From positions 184,740 through 212,483 of the forward strand of contig NW_008705588.1 in NCBI RefSeq assembly GCF_000186865.1: a stretch of DNA of 27,744 nucleotides. The letters are read 5' to 3'. The notes beneath the pieces are model-generated. The model ran no database searches. It saw only the letters and a program-made list of their open reading frames with translations, and was not told where the DNA came from. Positions 21,366-27,744 of the stretch are shown piece after piece. Positions within the stretch are counted from its first letter, which is position 1. Each line of letters begins with the position of its first letter. The translations under genes and the position numbers were made by a program. The DNA comes from Aureococcus anophagefferens (Eukaryota > Sar > Pelagophyceae > Pelagomonadales > Pelagomonadaceae).

Positions 21366-24300
21366 TCAGCTCGGCAGCTTGATCGTCGTCCGGCCGGCCT
21401 TCTTCTTCGCCTTGCGCCGCGCCGCGGCGCGCTCCGCGGCCGCGGCGACGGTGTCGTTGAACTCGTCGATGGCCCGGTTCTCCTCGGCTTTCGCCTCGAC
21501 GTCCCGCTGCTTCTGGAGGATCTCCTCCTTGGCCCGCCGCTTCGCGGCCTTGTCGGCCTTGCGCTTCTGCGTCGCGGCCTGGCGGATCTTGTTCAGCTCC
21601 GCGCGCGAGCCGTCGTCGCCGTCGAACTCGAAGACATAGGTGTCGCGGTTGCGCACGGAGCCCTCGAGGACGACGCGCGCGCCCTCGGCGGCGACGTGCT
21701 TCGCGGCGGCCGCGGCCTCCTGCGACGCGCGCGCGAGCGAGTGCTGCGCCTCGACTAGGCGCTTCTTGAAGTCGACCTTCTTCTTCGGCGCCGGCGAACC
21801 CGCGTCCTGCTTCTTCGTCGTCGTCGTCGTCTTGCGCGCCGCCGCGGCCTCGTCGTGGGGGCAGCCCTTCTCGTGGCGCGCGACGGCGTCGAAGTCGCCG
21901 CGGAAGCCGCAGCCGCGCTCGCACTCGAACGCGCCGTCCGCGTCCGGCGGCGCCTCGGGCTCGTCGTCGCGCTTGACGTAGAGGTCCGGGAGCGTCGTCG
22001 GCATGCCCGCGTCCGCCGTCTTCAGAAAGTCCGCCGCGAAGGTCTTCTTCTTTCTCTTCGTTTTTCGCCGGAGCGCGTCGCCGGGCTTCGTCATGCCCGA
22101 GACGTACTTCTTCGCCTTCGAGGGCTTCAGCGACTCGCGGAGGCGCTTCCCCGCGCGCCCGAGGCGCCCCGTGTGGCTCGCGGCGATGGCCGCCGCGTCG
22201 CGCCGGCGCGCCTCGATGAGCTGGAGCGTCGACCGGACTTGCCCCGTCTCCACGAACTCGAGCCGCTTCCCGACCTGGGCAGCAAAAGGGTGATTCAACG
22301 TCGCTTCAACGTGAGTGTTCCAAGCGCGCGCGTTCTGAAAACAAGCATCCACGCTTCGAGACCGTTCCGAGGGATGATCGCTCGTCCAAAAATCAGCCGA
22401 AACGAGTGGAAAACGGCCGAGATATGAGCCTTTGAAGTTGGGAATTTCGCTCTCTTTTGCTGCCCTGTTCCCGACGCCGAGCGCGCCGCCGCACTCGCGG
22501 ACGGGGTCCCGGTACGTGCGCACGAACTCCGCGATGCCCCGCTGGCCCGACCGCACGGCCAGGTCCGCGGGCGACTGGCCCGCCTCGTCGGGCGCGCGCG
22601 CGGGCACGGCCGCGTCGAGGAGGAGCTCGACGACGTTCCGGGGACCGAGCGGCGCCGCGTGGTGCAGCGCGTTGCGCTTCTTCGCATCGACGCCGTCGAC
22701 GGCGCAGGCGTGGGCCAGGAGCACGGTGATGGCGTGGAAGGCGAGGCGCCGGTCCGCCACGCCCGCGGCCAGGATCAGGGGCGTCGCGTAGAGGCCGTCC
22801 TCGGTGACCTCGTCGACGTCCGCGCCGAGGTCGTCGAGCAGGAATGTTAACACGCCGAAGTCGCCGGCTTTCGCCGCGTGGTGGATGGGCGCGTAGCCCC
22901 GGCCGTCGGTTTGGTCCATGGACGCGCCGCCGGCGCGCAGCGCCGCGAGCGTCGCCGCGTGGTTCGCGGACGACGAGTCGCCGCCCGCGCGCGGCTCGAC
23001 GGGCGCGTCGCCGCCGCCCCGCGGCGCATTGCCGCCCTCGCGCGCGGCCTTGAGCCGCGCCCGCTTCTCGTAGGCGCGCTCCGTGAGCAACAACTTCGCG
23101 GACGTGACGACGAGCGGCTCGCCCGCGTCCTGCGCGGCCCGGAGCTCGCCGAGGGACGCGGCCAGCCAGGCCGGCGGCTTCTTCGCGCCGAAGGCCGGCA
23201 GCGCGTTCTTGACCAGCGCCGCGATGGTCTTCGCCGCGACGGCCAGGTTCTCCGGCGGCTCCGGGGGGAAGAGCGAGAGCACCGCGAGCTGGCGCCGCAG
23301 CGCGGCCGCGTCGCCCCGGAGCACGGCCCCGCAGACGCGGCGCTCGCAGTTCGCCTTGGGCTTTTTCAGCAGCGCGTAGAGCCCGCCGGGGTTGTTGAGC
23401 GTGTCGACGGCCTGGCGGAGCTCGTACTTGACCTCGAGGAGGCCCAGGTTCTCCGCGATCTGGTCGCGCGCGAGCTCCTCGAGCGCCGAGATCCGGTCCT
23501 CCGCCCGCGTCGCCTCGCGCTTCGCCTGCTTGTGGTGCTTCTTCATCGCCGCCTCGTAATTTGCCTCGTCGCCGTCGCCGCCGTCGCCGCCGCCGCCGTC
23601 GTCGCCGCCGTCGTCGCCGTCGTCGTCGCCGTCGTCGTCGTCGTCGCTCTCCTCGGGCTCGGGCGCGGGCGCGGGCGCGTTCGCCTCCTCGTCGAGGAAC
23701 TTCTCGATCTTGTCGCGGACGACCTCCTTGCGCAGGGCCGTCGTGAAGGCGTTGACGGGCGTCTCCTTGTCGCGCGCGCCGACCTCGCGGTGCCGCGTCG
23801 CCTCCCAGCGGTCGCCCGTGACGACGTCGGCGCGGCGGCCCGCGCGGCCGTCCGCGAAGTCGATGCGCTGCCGGTCGAGGTAGTCGCGCACGGAGTGGGG
23901 CTTGACGCGGCCGCTCTCCTCGGCGCGCTGGTGGGCCCGCTCGACCTCGCGCGGGTCGAGGACGTGCGTCTCCAGACCGATGGGGATCTTCGGCGCCGCC
24001 TTCGCCGCCGCGACTTTGGCCGGGTCGACGCTCCAGTCGCCGCCCTTGCTCTGGACGCGGCCGCCCACGCGCGCCGCCAGGGGCACGCCGGGCCGGAACG
24101 GCGGCGTCGACGGCGACGCGCGCCGCGCGGACGGCGAACCGCCGCCCGAGCCGCCGCGGCTCGACCGGTCGCGCGTGGGCGCGCGGAGGCCCTCCGGGAA
24201 GCGCACGGACTTGCCCGGCGTCTTCGGCGTGTCCAGGCCCTTGGGCGTCTCGATGCGCACGCCGCCCGTGACGCCGAAGAAGCGCGTCGCCGCGGGCGTC

Positions 24301-24749
24301 CGCGGCTTCTGCGGCGACTCGTTGAGCTTCCGGCGGTCGCGCCGCGCGGGCGACCACGTCACGACCTTGCGCTCGTCGCTCGCGTGGGTCCGCGACGCCG
24401 ACCCCTGGCGCGACCCCTGGCGGCTCCGCTGGCGGCTCGACACGCGCACCTTGCCGAGCTGGTCGCGGACGGACTGGACGCGGCGGCGGTCGAGGTCCCG
24501 GTCGCGGACCCGGCGCGCGATGGCGCCGAACTCGGCGCCGGAGCCGAGCTTCTTCGTCGTGTAGGTCGTCGGGTCCGGGAAGTTGCGGCTCATGCCCGCG
24601 TTGGCCCGCATCTCCATGCCCGGCGTGACGGCGTCGCGGTCCCGGGCCAGCATCCGGATGTACTCGTCGAGCTCCTCCTGCTCGCCGGCCTTGAAGCCCG
24701 TCGTCCAGTCCGGGTTCTCCACGTCGTACATGTTCTTCTTCTTCGACAT
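21366..24749 (-). CDS. Large ankyrin-repeat protein with zinc finger and coiled basic tail; split by introner B
   Basis: The frame is open for 1127 residues, but 67 of these (nt 22475-22275) are an introner, so the mature product is probably 1060 residues. The N-terminal third is basic and Ser/Pro-rich, likely disordered, with TPK and SPxR sites. An acidic run lies near residues 365-400. Ankyrin repeats span about 610-745 (GRGYAPIHHAAKAGDFGVL, KRNALHHAAPLG). Past the intron, a C2HC/C2H2-type finger FECERGCGFRGDF...RHEKGC appears (about residue 943 unspliced). The last 130 residues are Lys/Ala/Glu-rich and probably coiled coil. Ankyrin repeats bind proteins; no enzyme domain was seen. A cytoskeletal or flagellar role is possible but unproven. 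It is divergent from the gene at 24861. Confidence 0.8.
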   Translation of the reverse strand: MSKKKNMYDVENPDWTTGFKAGEQEELDEYIRMLARDRDAVTPGMEMRANAGMSRNFPDPTTYTTKKLGSGAEFGAIARRVRDRDLDRRRVQSVRDQLGKVRVSSRQRSRQGSRQGSASRTHASDERKVVTWSPARRDRRKLNESPQKPRTPAATRFFGVTGGVRIETPKGLDTPKTPGKSVRFPEGLRAPTRDRSSRGGSGGGSPSARRASPSTPPFRPGVPLAARVGGRVQSKGGDWSVDPAKVAAAKAAPKIPIGLETHVLDPREVERAHQRAEESGRVKPHSVRDYLDRQRIDFADGRAGRRADVVTGDRWEATRHREVGARDKETPVNAFTTALRKEVVRDKIEKFLDEEANAPAPAPEPEESDDDDDGDDDGDDGGDDGGGGDGGDGDEANYEAAMKKHHKQAKREATRAEDRISALEELARDQIAENLGLLEVKYELRQAVDTLNNPGGLYALLKKPKANCERRVCGAVLRGDAAALRRQLAVLSLFPPEPPENLAVAAKTIAALVKNALPAFGAKKPPAWLAASLGELRAAQDAGEPLVVTSAKLLLTERAYEKRARLKAAREGGNAPRGGGDAPVEPRAGGDSSSANHAATLAALRAGGASMDQTDGRGYAPIHHAAKAGDFGVLTFLLDDLGADVDEVTEDGLYATPLILAAGVADRRLAFHAITVLLAHACAVDGVDAKKRNALHHAAPLGPRNVVELLLDAAVPARAPDEAGQSPADLAVRSGQRGIAEFVRTYRDPVRECGGALGVGNRAAKESEIPNFKGSYLGRFPLVSADFWTSDHPSERSRSVDACFQNARAWNTHVEATLNHPFAAQVGKRLEFVETGQVRSTLQLIEARRRDAAAIAASHTGRLGRAGKRLRESLKPSKAKKYVSGMTKPGDALRRKTKRKKKTFAADFLKTADAGMPTTLPDLYVKRDDEPEAPPDADGAFECERGCGFRGDFDAVARHEKGCPHDEAAAARKTTTTTKKQDAGSPAPKKKVDFKKRLVEAQHSLARASQEAAAAAKHVAAEGARVVLEGSVRNRDTYVFEFDGDDGSRAELNKIRQAATQKRKADKAAKRRAKEEILQKQRDVEAKAEENRAIDEFNDTVAAAAERAAARRKAKKKAGRTTIKLPS
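22275..22467 (+). mobile_element. Introner element B (193 bp, same family as A, opposite orientation)
   Basis: Terminal inverted repeats are CTGGGCAGCAAAAG at the left and CTTTTGCTGCCCTG at the right, one mismatch in 14. An 8-bp direct repeat TTCCCGAC flanks it exactly (22267-22274 and 22468-22475). On the gene's (minus) strand the intron runs from the GT of the duplication at 22475 to the CAG at 22275, 201 nt. Removing it restores Leu-Gly-Val-Gly-Lys-Arg-Leu. Because 201 is a multiple of three with no stop, naive translation would include 67 false residues. Its interior shares the 20-bp core TCGTCCAAAAATCAGCCGAA (22382-22401) with element A. Confidence 0.93.
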
Positions 24750-24860
24750 GGTCGTCCGCGTCGTCAGCGCATGGGCCTACGTCGCCTCCGAGGGCAGCCC
24801 TTAAACGCCATCGTCCGGCCCGAAGGGGACGGGCCAGTCTTGCCGCATTGTTGAACAATT
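24750..24860. promoter_or_regulatory. 111-bp bidirectional promoter with a palindrome at the right edge
   Basis: Start codons at 24749 (minus) and 24861 (plus) diverge here. A perfect inverted repeat ATTGTT-G-AACAAT at 24847-24859 ends one base before the plus-strand ATG. It is the most AT-rich spot in the gap and could be an initiator or protein-binding site. Confidence 0.45.
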
Positions 24861-25628
24861 ATGCAGAGTATGGACGCCGACGCGGGGCTTCCCGAAGAGG
24901 CGGAGTGCCGCAACGCTGCGTGCAGCATGGACGCCGACGCGGGGCTTCCCAAAGAAGCGGAGTGCCGCAACGCCGCCTTCCCACCGTTGGTCGCCTCGAG
25001 CTTCTTTTCGCGGGACTACCTGCTCGGTCCCAAGATGCGCCGAGGCTGCGTGGGCATGCGAGAAATCGGGACTCAGCACGGCCCGCTCGACGTCTTCCTC
25101 TGCGCGAGCCTCGGCGTTCCGGGCGTCTTCTTCTGCGTCTACAGCTGCGGCGATCCGCTCGTCCCGCGCGTCCTGCTCGCCGTCGAGTTCGTCGTCGTCG
25201 GCGGCTGCTCCGTCGTCGCCGACGGTTTGATGACGCGCATGAGCGCGGACGACAGCAACCGCGACGGGCTCCTGCCCGTCGATCGCGTCACCAGCGCGTT
25301 CCACGCAGCGTCCTGCGGTCGTGACGATTTTCGAGAGTTTTTGACCGGGAAAACGAAAAAAGTCGTTACCGACGCACTTGGTAGGCTTCACGTGCTGCTC
25401 CTCGGCGCACTCCTGTGCTACTTCGCCGCCGTCGGCAGGCTCTCGCCGCTGGAGACGGCCCTCGTGCTCCTCGCGGGAGCGGTCGCGCTCGTCTTCTTCC
25501 ATCGGAGGTTGTATTTTACTTTCGTCGAGCAGAGATGGCGCCCGGCCCGGGCCTGCGCGCGCGCCTGGCACGTCGGCGGCTGCGCGGCGCCGCTCCTCTG
25601 CTTCTTGTTCGCCGCGCGGCGTTGCTAA
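24861..25628 (+). CDS. Uncharacterised small polytopic membrane protein with duplicated N-terminus
   Basis: The 255-residue product begins with two 19-residue tandem repeats (SMDADAGLPEEAECRNAAC and its variant). Hydrophobic segments follow at about 76-97, 99-122, 174-191, 198-215 and 238-250, giving four or five helices. Between helices 2 and 3 lies a cytosolic-type loop DDSNRDGLLPVDRVTSAF that resembles a degenerate EF-hand loop, with the last acidic ligand shifted by one position. No family was recognised. Cys residues are unusually frequent (over 15). The ATG is the first in an open frame directly after an AT-rich palindrome. Confidence 0.6.
   Translation: MQSMDADAGLPEEAECRNAACSMDADAGLPKEAECRNAAFPPLVASSFFSRDYLLGPKMRRGCVGMREIGTQHGPLDVFLCASLGVPGVFFCVYSCGDPLVPRVLLAVEFVVVGGCSVVADGLMTRMSADDSNRDGLLPVDRVTSAFHAASCGRDDFREFLTGKTKKVVTDALGRLHVLLLGALLCYFAAVGRLSPLETALVLLAGAVALVFFHRRLYFTFVEQRWRPARACARAWHVGGCAAPLLCFLFAARRC
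24867..24980 (+). repeat. 57-bp in-frame tandem duplication in the N-terminus
   Basis: Copies 24867-24923 and 24924-24980 are in frame and encode 19 residues each. They differ at several, partly synonymous positions, so this event is older than the 54-bp and 68-bp duplications elsewhere in the window. Confidence 0.93.
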
Positions 25629-26310
25629 CATGTCCCGCCGGTACTAGTAGGAATCCCGACCCCAAATCCCCGCGCTCGCGCGCGTCCCGTCGGGAAGCCC
25701 AGAAGCGAGACATAATTAACAGGGCTCTGTACATCGACGAACCCCCGGTCATAGCGTGGCGGTGTTCCTCGGTTCGCGCCCCGACGCGCCGACGCAGTGC
25801 CTGCGCGGGAACGGCTCGGCGCGCGCGCGCCGAGCGCGCGCGCCGGGGCGGGACGCACCAGACGTCTTCCGGCACGCGGGTCCTGCTCTGCTGGATGTCT
25901 TCGTCGTACACCCCTTCTTCGGCGCGCGGGAACACCTCCGGCTTCTTCGATGCCTGCGCGGCGCGCGAGTCCGACGACGGGCTGCGGGGCGAACGCACGC
26001 ACCGCCACCTCGGGCATCTCCGTCCCAGCCCCCGTGTCGGTGCCCGTGCTCTGAGGCGGCGAGAAACACGTGTTCGCACCGCAGAGGGGATCCATGGCCG
26101 CGGATCTCGACGCACCCGCTCGCGTGCGACGCTGTCACGGGGCTGCCCAGGCTTTCTCCAGGATTCGTCGGTCGTCGACGGCATGATAGCTGGCATCCAA
26201 AACCTTGCCTTTCAATAAACCGACCAGCGCGGCTTGTGACAATGGGGAAGGTGTTGTGGCCTTGATTGTTCGGCACATGGTCGACTCGCGCCGCTCGTGA
26301 CGCTTTGATC
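25629..26310. other. 682-bp stretch without a convincing gene
   Basis: No frame carries a recognisable domain. On the minus strand, about 25980-25860 has strongly GC-ending codons (reading ...KKPEVFPRAEEGVYDEDIQQ) and then a possible 58-nt GTGCGT...CGCAG intron leading to a short end exon stopping near 25749. This could be a small two-exon gene or a relic, but the start is unclear. A CAATAAA near 26213 may be a poly(A)-like signal on the plus strand. The right part is presumably the promoter of the gene at 26311. Confidence 0.35.
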
Positions 26311-27744
26311 ATGCCGGAGGGCTCGCGGTCGGCGCCGGCGCGGCACGGCGAGGCTGCCTTCCGGCGCGCGGACGTGAACAACGATGGTGCACTCTCCCGG
26401 GAGGAATTCCTCGCCTACTTTGGGCAGCCCGCCGCCGCCGCGACGCTGGACCCGCTGCCGGCTCGCGTGCGGCAGTACGAGTCCCAGGGCCGCGACCGCC
26501 CGCGGTCCCGCGCGCCGCGGACGCCGGAGCATCGGCCCGCCCGGGCGCGGTCGCGGACGTCGCCCGAGGCCTCGGCGCCGCGGCGCGCGCCGGAGCTGCG
26601 GCCGGACTGGCCCCCGGCCGGGTCGCGGCCGCGGTCGCGCACGTCGCCCGAGGTTGGCGGGTCGCGGCCGCGGTCGCGCACGTCACCCGAGGTTTACGAG
26701 TCGCGGCCGCGGTCGCGCACGTCGCCCGAGGTTTACGGGTCGCGGCCGTGGTCGCGCGCGTCGCCCGACGTCGGGCCCTCCTACCGGGCCACGCCGGACC
26801 TGCCGCCGGACTGGCCTTCGGCCGCGTCGCGGCCGGAGCCGCGCGGCACGCCGGACTGGCCCTCGGCCGCGTCGCGGCCGGAGCCGCGCGGCACGCCGGA
26901 CCTCCCGGCGCCCCTCGCTGCGCCCGTCGCGGCGCCCTCCGTCGGTCTCCGGCGGACGCCCGACGCGGCGGCCGGGGCGCCGCCGGCCGCGTCGCTGCGG
27001 CGGACGCCCGACGCGAGCCTCACGTCGCTGGGTCTCGTCGAGGACTCGCTCCGCCGGTCCGGCCGCGACGGCTCCTACGAGGAGGAGGTCAAGGACGCGA
27101 CGGCCTGGCGCCCGCCGCGGCTCCCGCCGCTGGACCTCGGGCCGAGCGCGGGCGCGGCCCGCTCGTCGGCGGCCGGGGCCCCGCTCGACGGCGACGGCGG
27201 GGCCGGGCCGGACGCGCCGCCCCCCGCGAAGACGCCGCCGCGGCCCGCGGCGCCGCTGCCGCGGTCGACGCCGCCGCCGCCGCGGCGCGACCGCGCGTCG
27301 CCCTACAAGTCGCCCTACGGCGACGCGCGCGTGAACCCCGCCGACGAGGCGCCGGGCGGCCGCGCAGCGTCGCCGCCGCCGCGCGCGAAGCCGGAGCCGG
27401 CGGCGCCGCCGCGGCTCGCGGCCCGGAGGCGCACGCTCGGCCGCGCGGTCGTCGTCTCCGTCGTCGCGGGCCTGCTCGTCTGGTTCCTCGTGCTCGCCGG
27501 CGGCGACCGCGACCCGTCGTCGCGGTCCGCGGCGGCGTCGGCCGCGCCGACGGCCGCGCCCGCGCGGTCGCCCGCGCCGACGGCGGCGTCCGTCGCCGCC
27601 GTCGACGGGGTCCTGACGCTGCGCAACGTCACGCTCCCGCTCGGCGCCGCGGACGTGTCCGTCGTCGCCTCCGTGCTCCGGTCCGCGCTCGCGCAGCTCG
27701 GGACCCCGGGCGTCGCGGGCGTCGCCGCGGACGGCGCCGCGGTG
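26311..27744 (+). CDS. EF-hand / proline-rich repeat / single-TM protein, 3' end outside the window
   Basis: The frame is open from the ATG at 26311 to the edge (478 codons, no stop). Residues 21-32 are a canonical EF-hand loop, DVNNDGALSREE, with Asp1, Asn3, Asp5, Gly6, Leu8 and Glu12 all in place, so one calcium site is likely. A long disordered Arg/Ser/Pro region follows with four 13-residue repeats (SRPRSRTSPEVY type) and two 15-residue repeats (PDWPSAASRPEPRGT). These look like phosphorylation-rich linkers. A single hydrophobic helix lies at about 378-397 (VVVSVVAGLLVWFLVLAGG), preceded by RRR, which predicts the N-terminal part is cytosolic. Beyond it an extracytoplasmic part begins (VDGVLTLRNVTLPLG...). 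The family of that part cannot be judged because it is cut off. Confidence 0.75.
   Translation, partial: MPEGSRSAPARHGEAAFRRADVNNDGALSREEFLAYFGQPAAAATLDPLPARVRQYESQGRDRPRSRAPRTPEHRPARARSRTSPEASAPRRAPELRPDWPPAGSRPRSRTSPEVGGSRPRSRTSPEVYESRPRSRTSPEVYGSRPWSRASPDVGPSYRATPDLPPDWPSAASRPEPRGTPDWPSAASRPEPRGTPDLPAPLAAPVAAPSVGLRRTPDAAAGAPPAASLRRTPDASLTSLGLVEDSLRRSGRDGSYEEEVKDATAWRPPRLPPLDLGPSAGAARSSAAGAPLDGDGGAGPDAPPPAKTPPRPAAPLPRSTPPPPRRDRASPYKSPYGDARVNPADEAPGGRAASPPPRAKPEPAAPPRLAARRRTLGRAVVVSVVAGLLVWFLVLAGGDRDPSSRSAAASAAPTAAPARSPAPTAASVAAVDGVLTLRNVTLPLGAADVSVVASVLRSALAQLGTPGVAGVAADGAAV
26620..26775 (+). repeat. Four 39-bp tandem repeats in the EF-hand/TM gene
   Basis: Units start at 26620, 26659, 26698 and 26737 and encode (G/E)SRPRSRTSPEV(Y/G) variants. 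Codon-level identity is high, so expansion is recent. Each unit offers a Ser/Thr-Pro site. Confidence 0.93.
26806..26895 (+). repeat. Two 45-bp tandem repeats in the EF-hand/TM gene
   Basis: Units 26806-26850 and 26851-26895 both encode PDWPSAASRPEPRGT and differ by one synonymous base. Confidence 0.95.

Noticed and set aside
22275..22467. Reading introner B as a coding insertion in the ankyrin protein
   Set aside because: The 8-bp duplication, inverted ends, AT-rich composition and homology with introner A explain it as an intron; the 67 residues match nothing around them.
22878..24854. 658-codon open frame on the plus strand opposite the ankyrin gene
   Set aside because: Composition is Arg/Ala/Val/Leu-monotonous with no motif; the minus strand has ankyrin and zinc-finger signatures.
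25249..25286. EF-hand in the small membrane protein
   Set aside because: DDSNRDGLLPVD has the last acidic ligand one position off, so calcium binding is not supported.
25749..25980. Possible two-exon minus-strand gene
   Set aside because: One GC3-biased stretch and a plausible 58-nt intron are present, but no start, domain or second support; kept only as a note in the gene-poor region.
26620..26895. Regularly spaced repeats as a CRISPR-like array
   Set aside because: The repeats are directly adjacent without spacers, in frame, and inside a coding region of a eukaryotic genome.
1..27744. Bacterial or viral origin of the window
   Set aside because: Introns, a plastid antenna protein with a bipartite signal, AATF and alternating single-gene transcription units point to an algal nuclear genome.

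Overview
This looks like nuclear DNA of a GC-rich stramenopile microalga, most likely a pelagophyte close to Aureococcus anophagefferens. The taxon is an inference. It rests on a fucoxanthin-chlorophyll a/c light-harvesting protein with an ASA|YVAP plastid-targeting cleavage motif, very GC-rich third codon positions, densely packed genes on alternating strands, short (about 50-60 nt) spliceosomal introns, and two roughly 200-bp 'introner' elements of the kind described from Aureococcus. No tRNA, rRNA, CRISPR or bacterial operon structure was seen.

Layout. 1-4.8 kb: the edge of a possible minus-strand gene, an SSAT-like polyamine acetyltransferase, a plastid-type membrane protein, a small targeted membrane protein, a light-harvesting protein and an alpha/beta hydrolase. 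5.0-9.8 kb: a 1615-residue multidomain chromatin-reader protein (WW-like, duplicated pairs of HLH-like segments, a novel triple repeat, NUMOD1-like, CW zinc finger, PHD finger, Tudor-like). 10.0-11.3 kb: the AATF/Bfr2 ribosome-biogenesis factor. 11.5-14.1 kb: a SPRY domain joined to a polytopic membrane protein, split by introner A. 14.2-17.2 kb: a five-exon gene that, as modelled, fuses an AlkB-like dioxygenase to two Tudor-like modules and a SET methyltransferase. 17.25-21.3 kb: an unknown secreted or plastid protein, a ureide-permease-like transporter and an HSL-family esterase. 21.4-24.7 kb: an ankyrin-repeat protein split by introner B. 24.9-27.7 kb: a small membrane protein, a gene-poor stretch, and an EF-hand/proline-rich/single-TM protein running off the right edge.

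The most striking result is the pair of introners. Each is an AT-rich, MITE-like insertion with terminal inverted repeats and a perfect 8-bp target-site duplication inside a coding exon. Excising element plus one duplication restores the reading frame. The GT comes from the duplicated target and the AG from the element end. The two share an internal 20-bp core and weaker similarity along most of their length, but lie in opposite orientations relative to transcription. A second theme is chromatin: a multi-reader protein and an AlkB-SET candidate lie within 12 kb. A third is abundant short tandem duplication (39, 54, 57 and 68 bp) at gene ends and N-termini.
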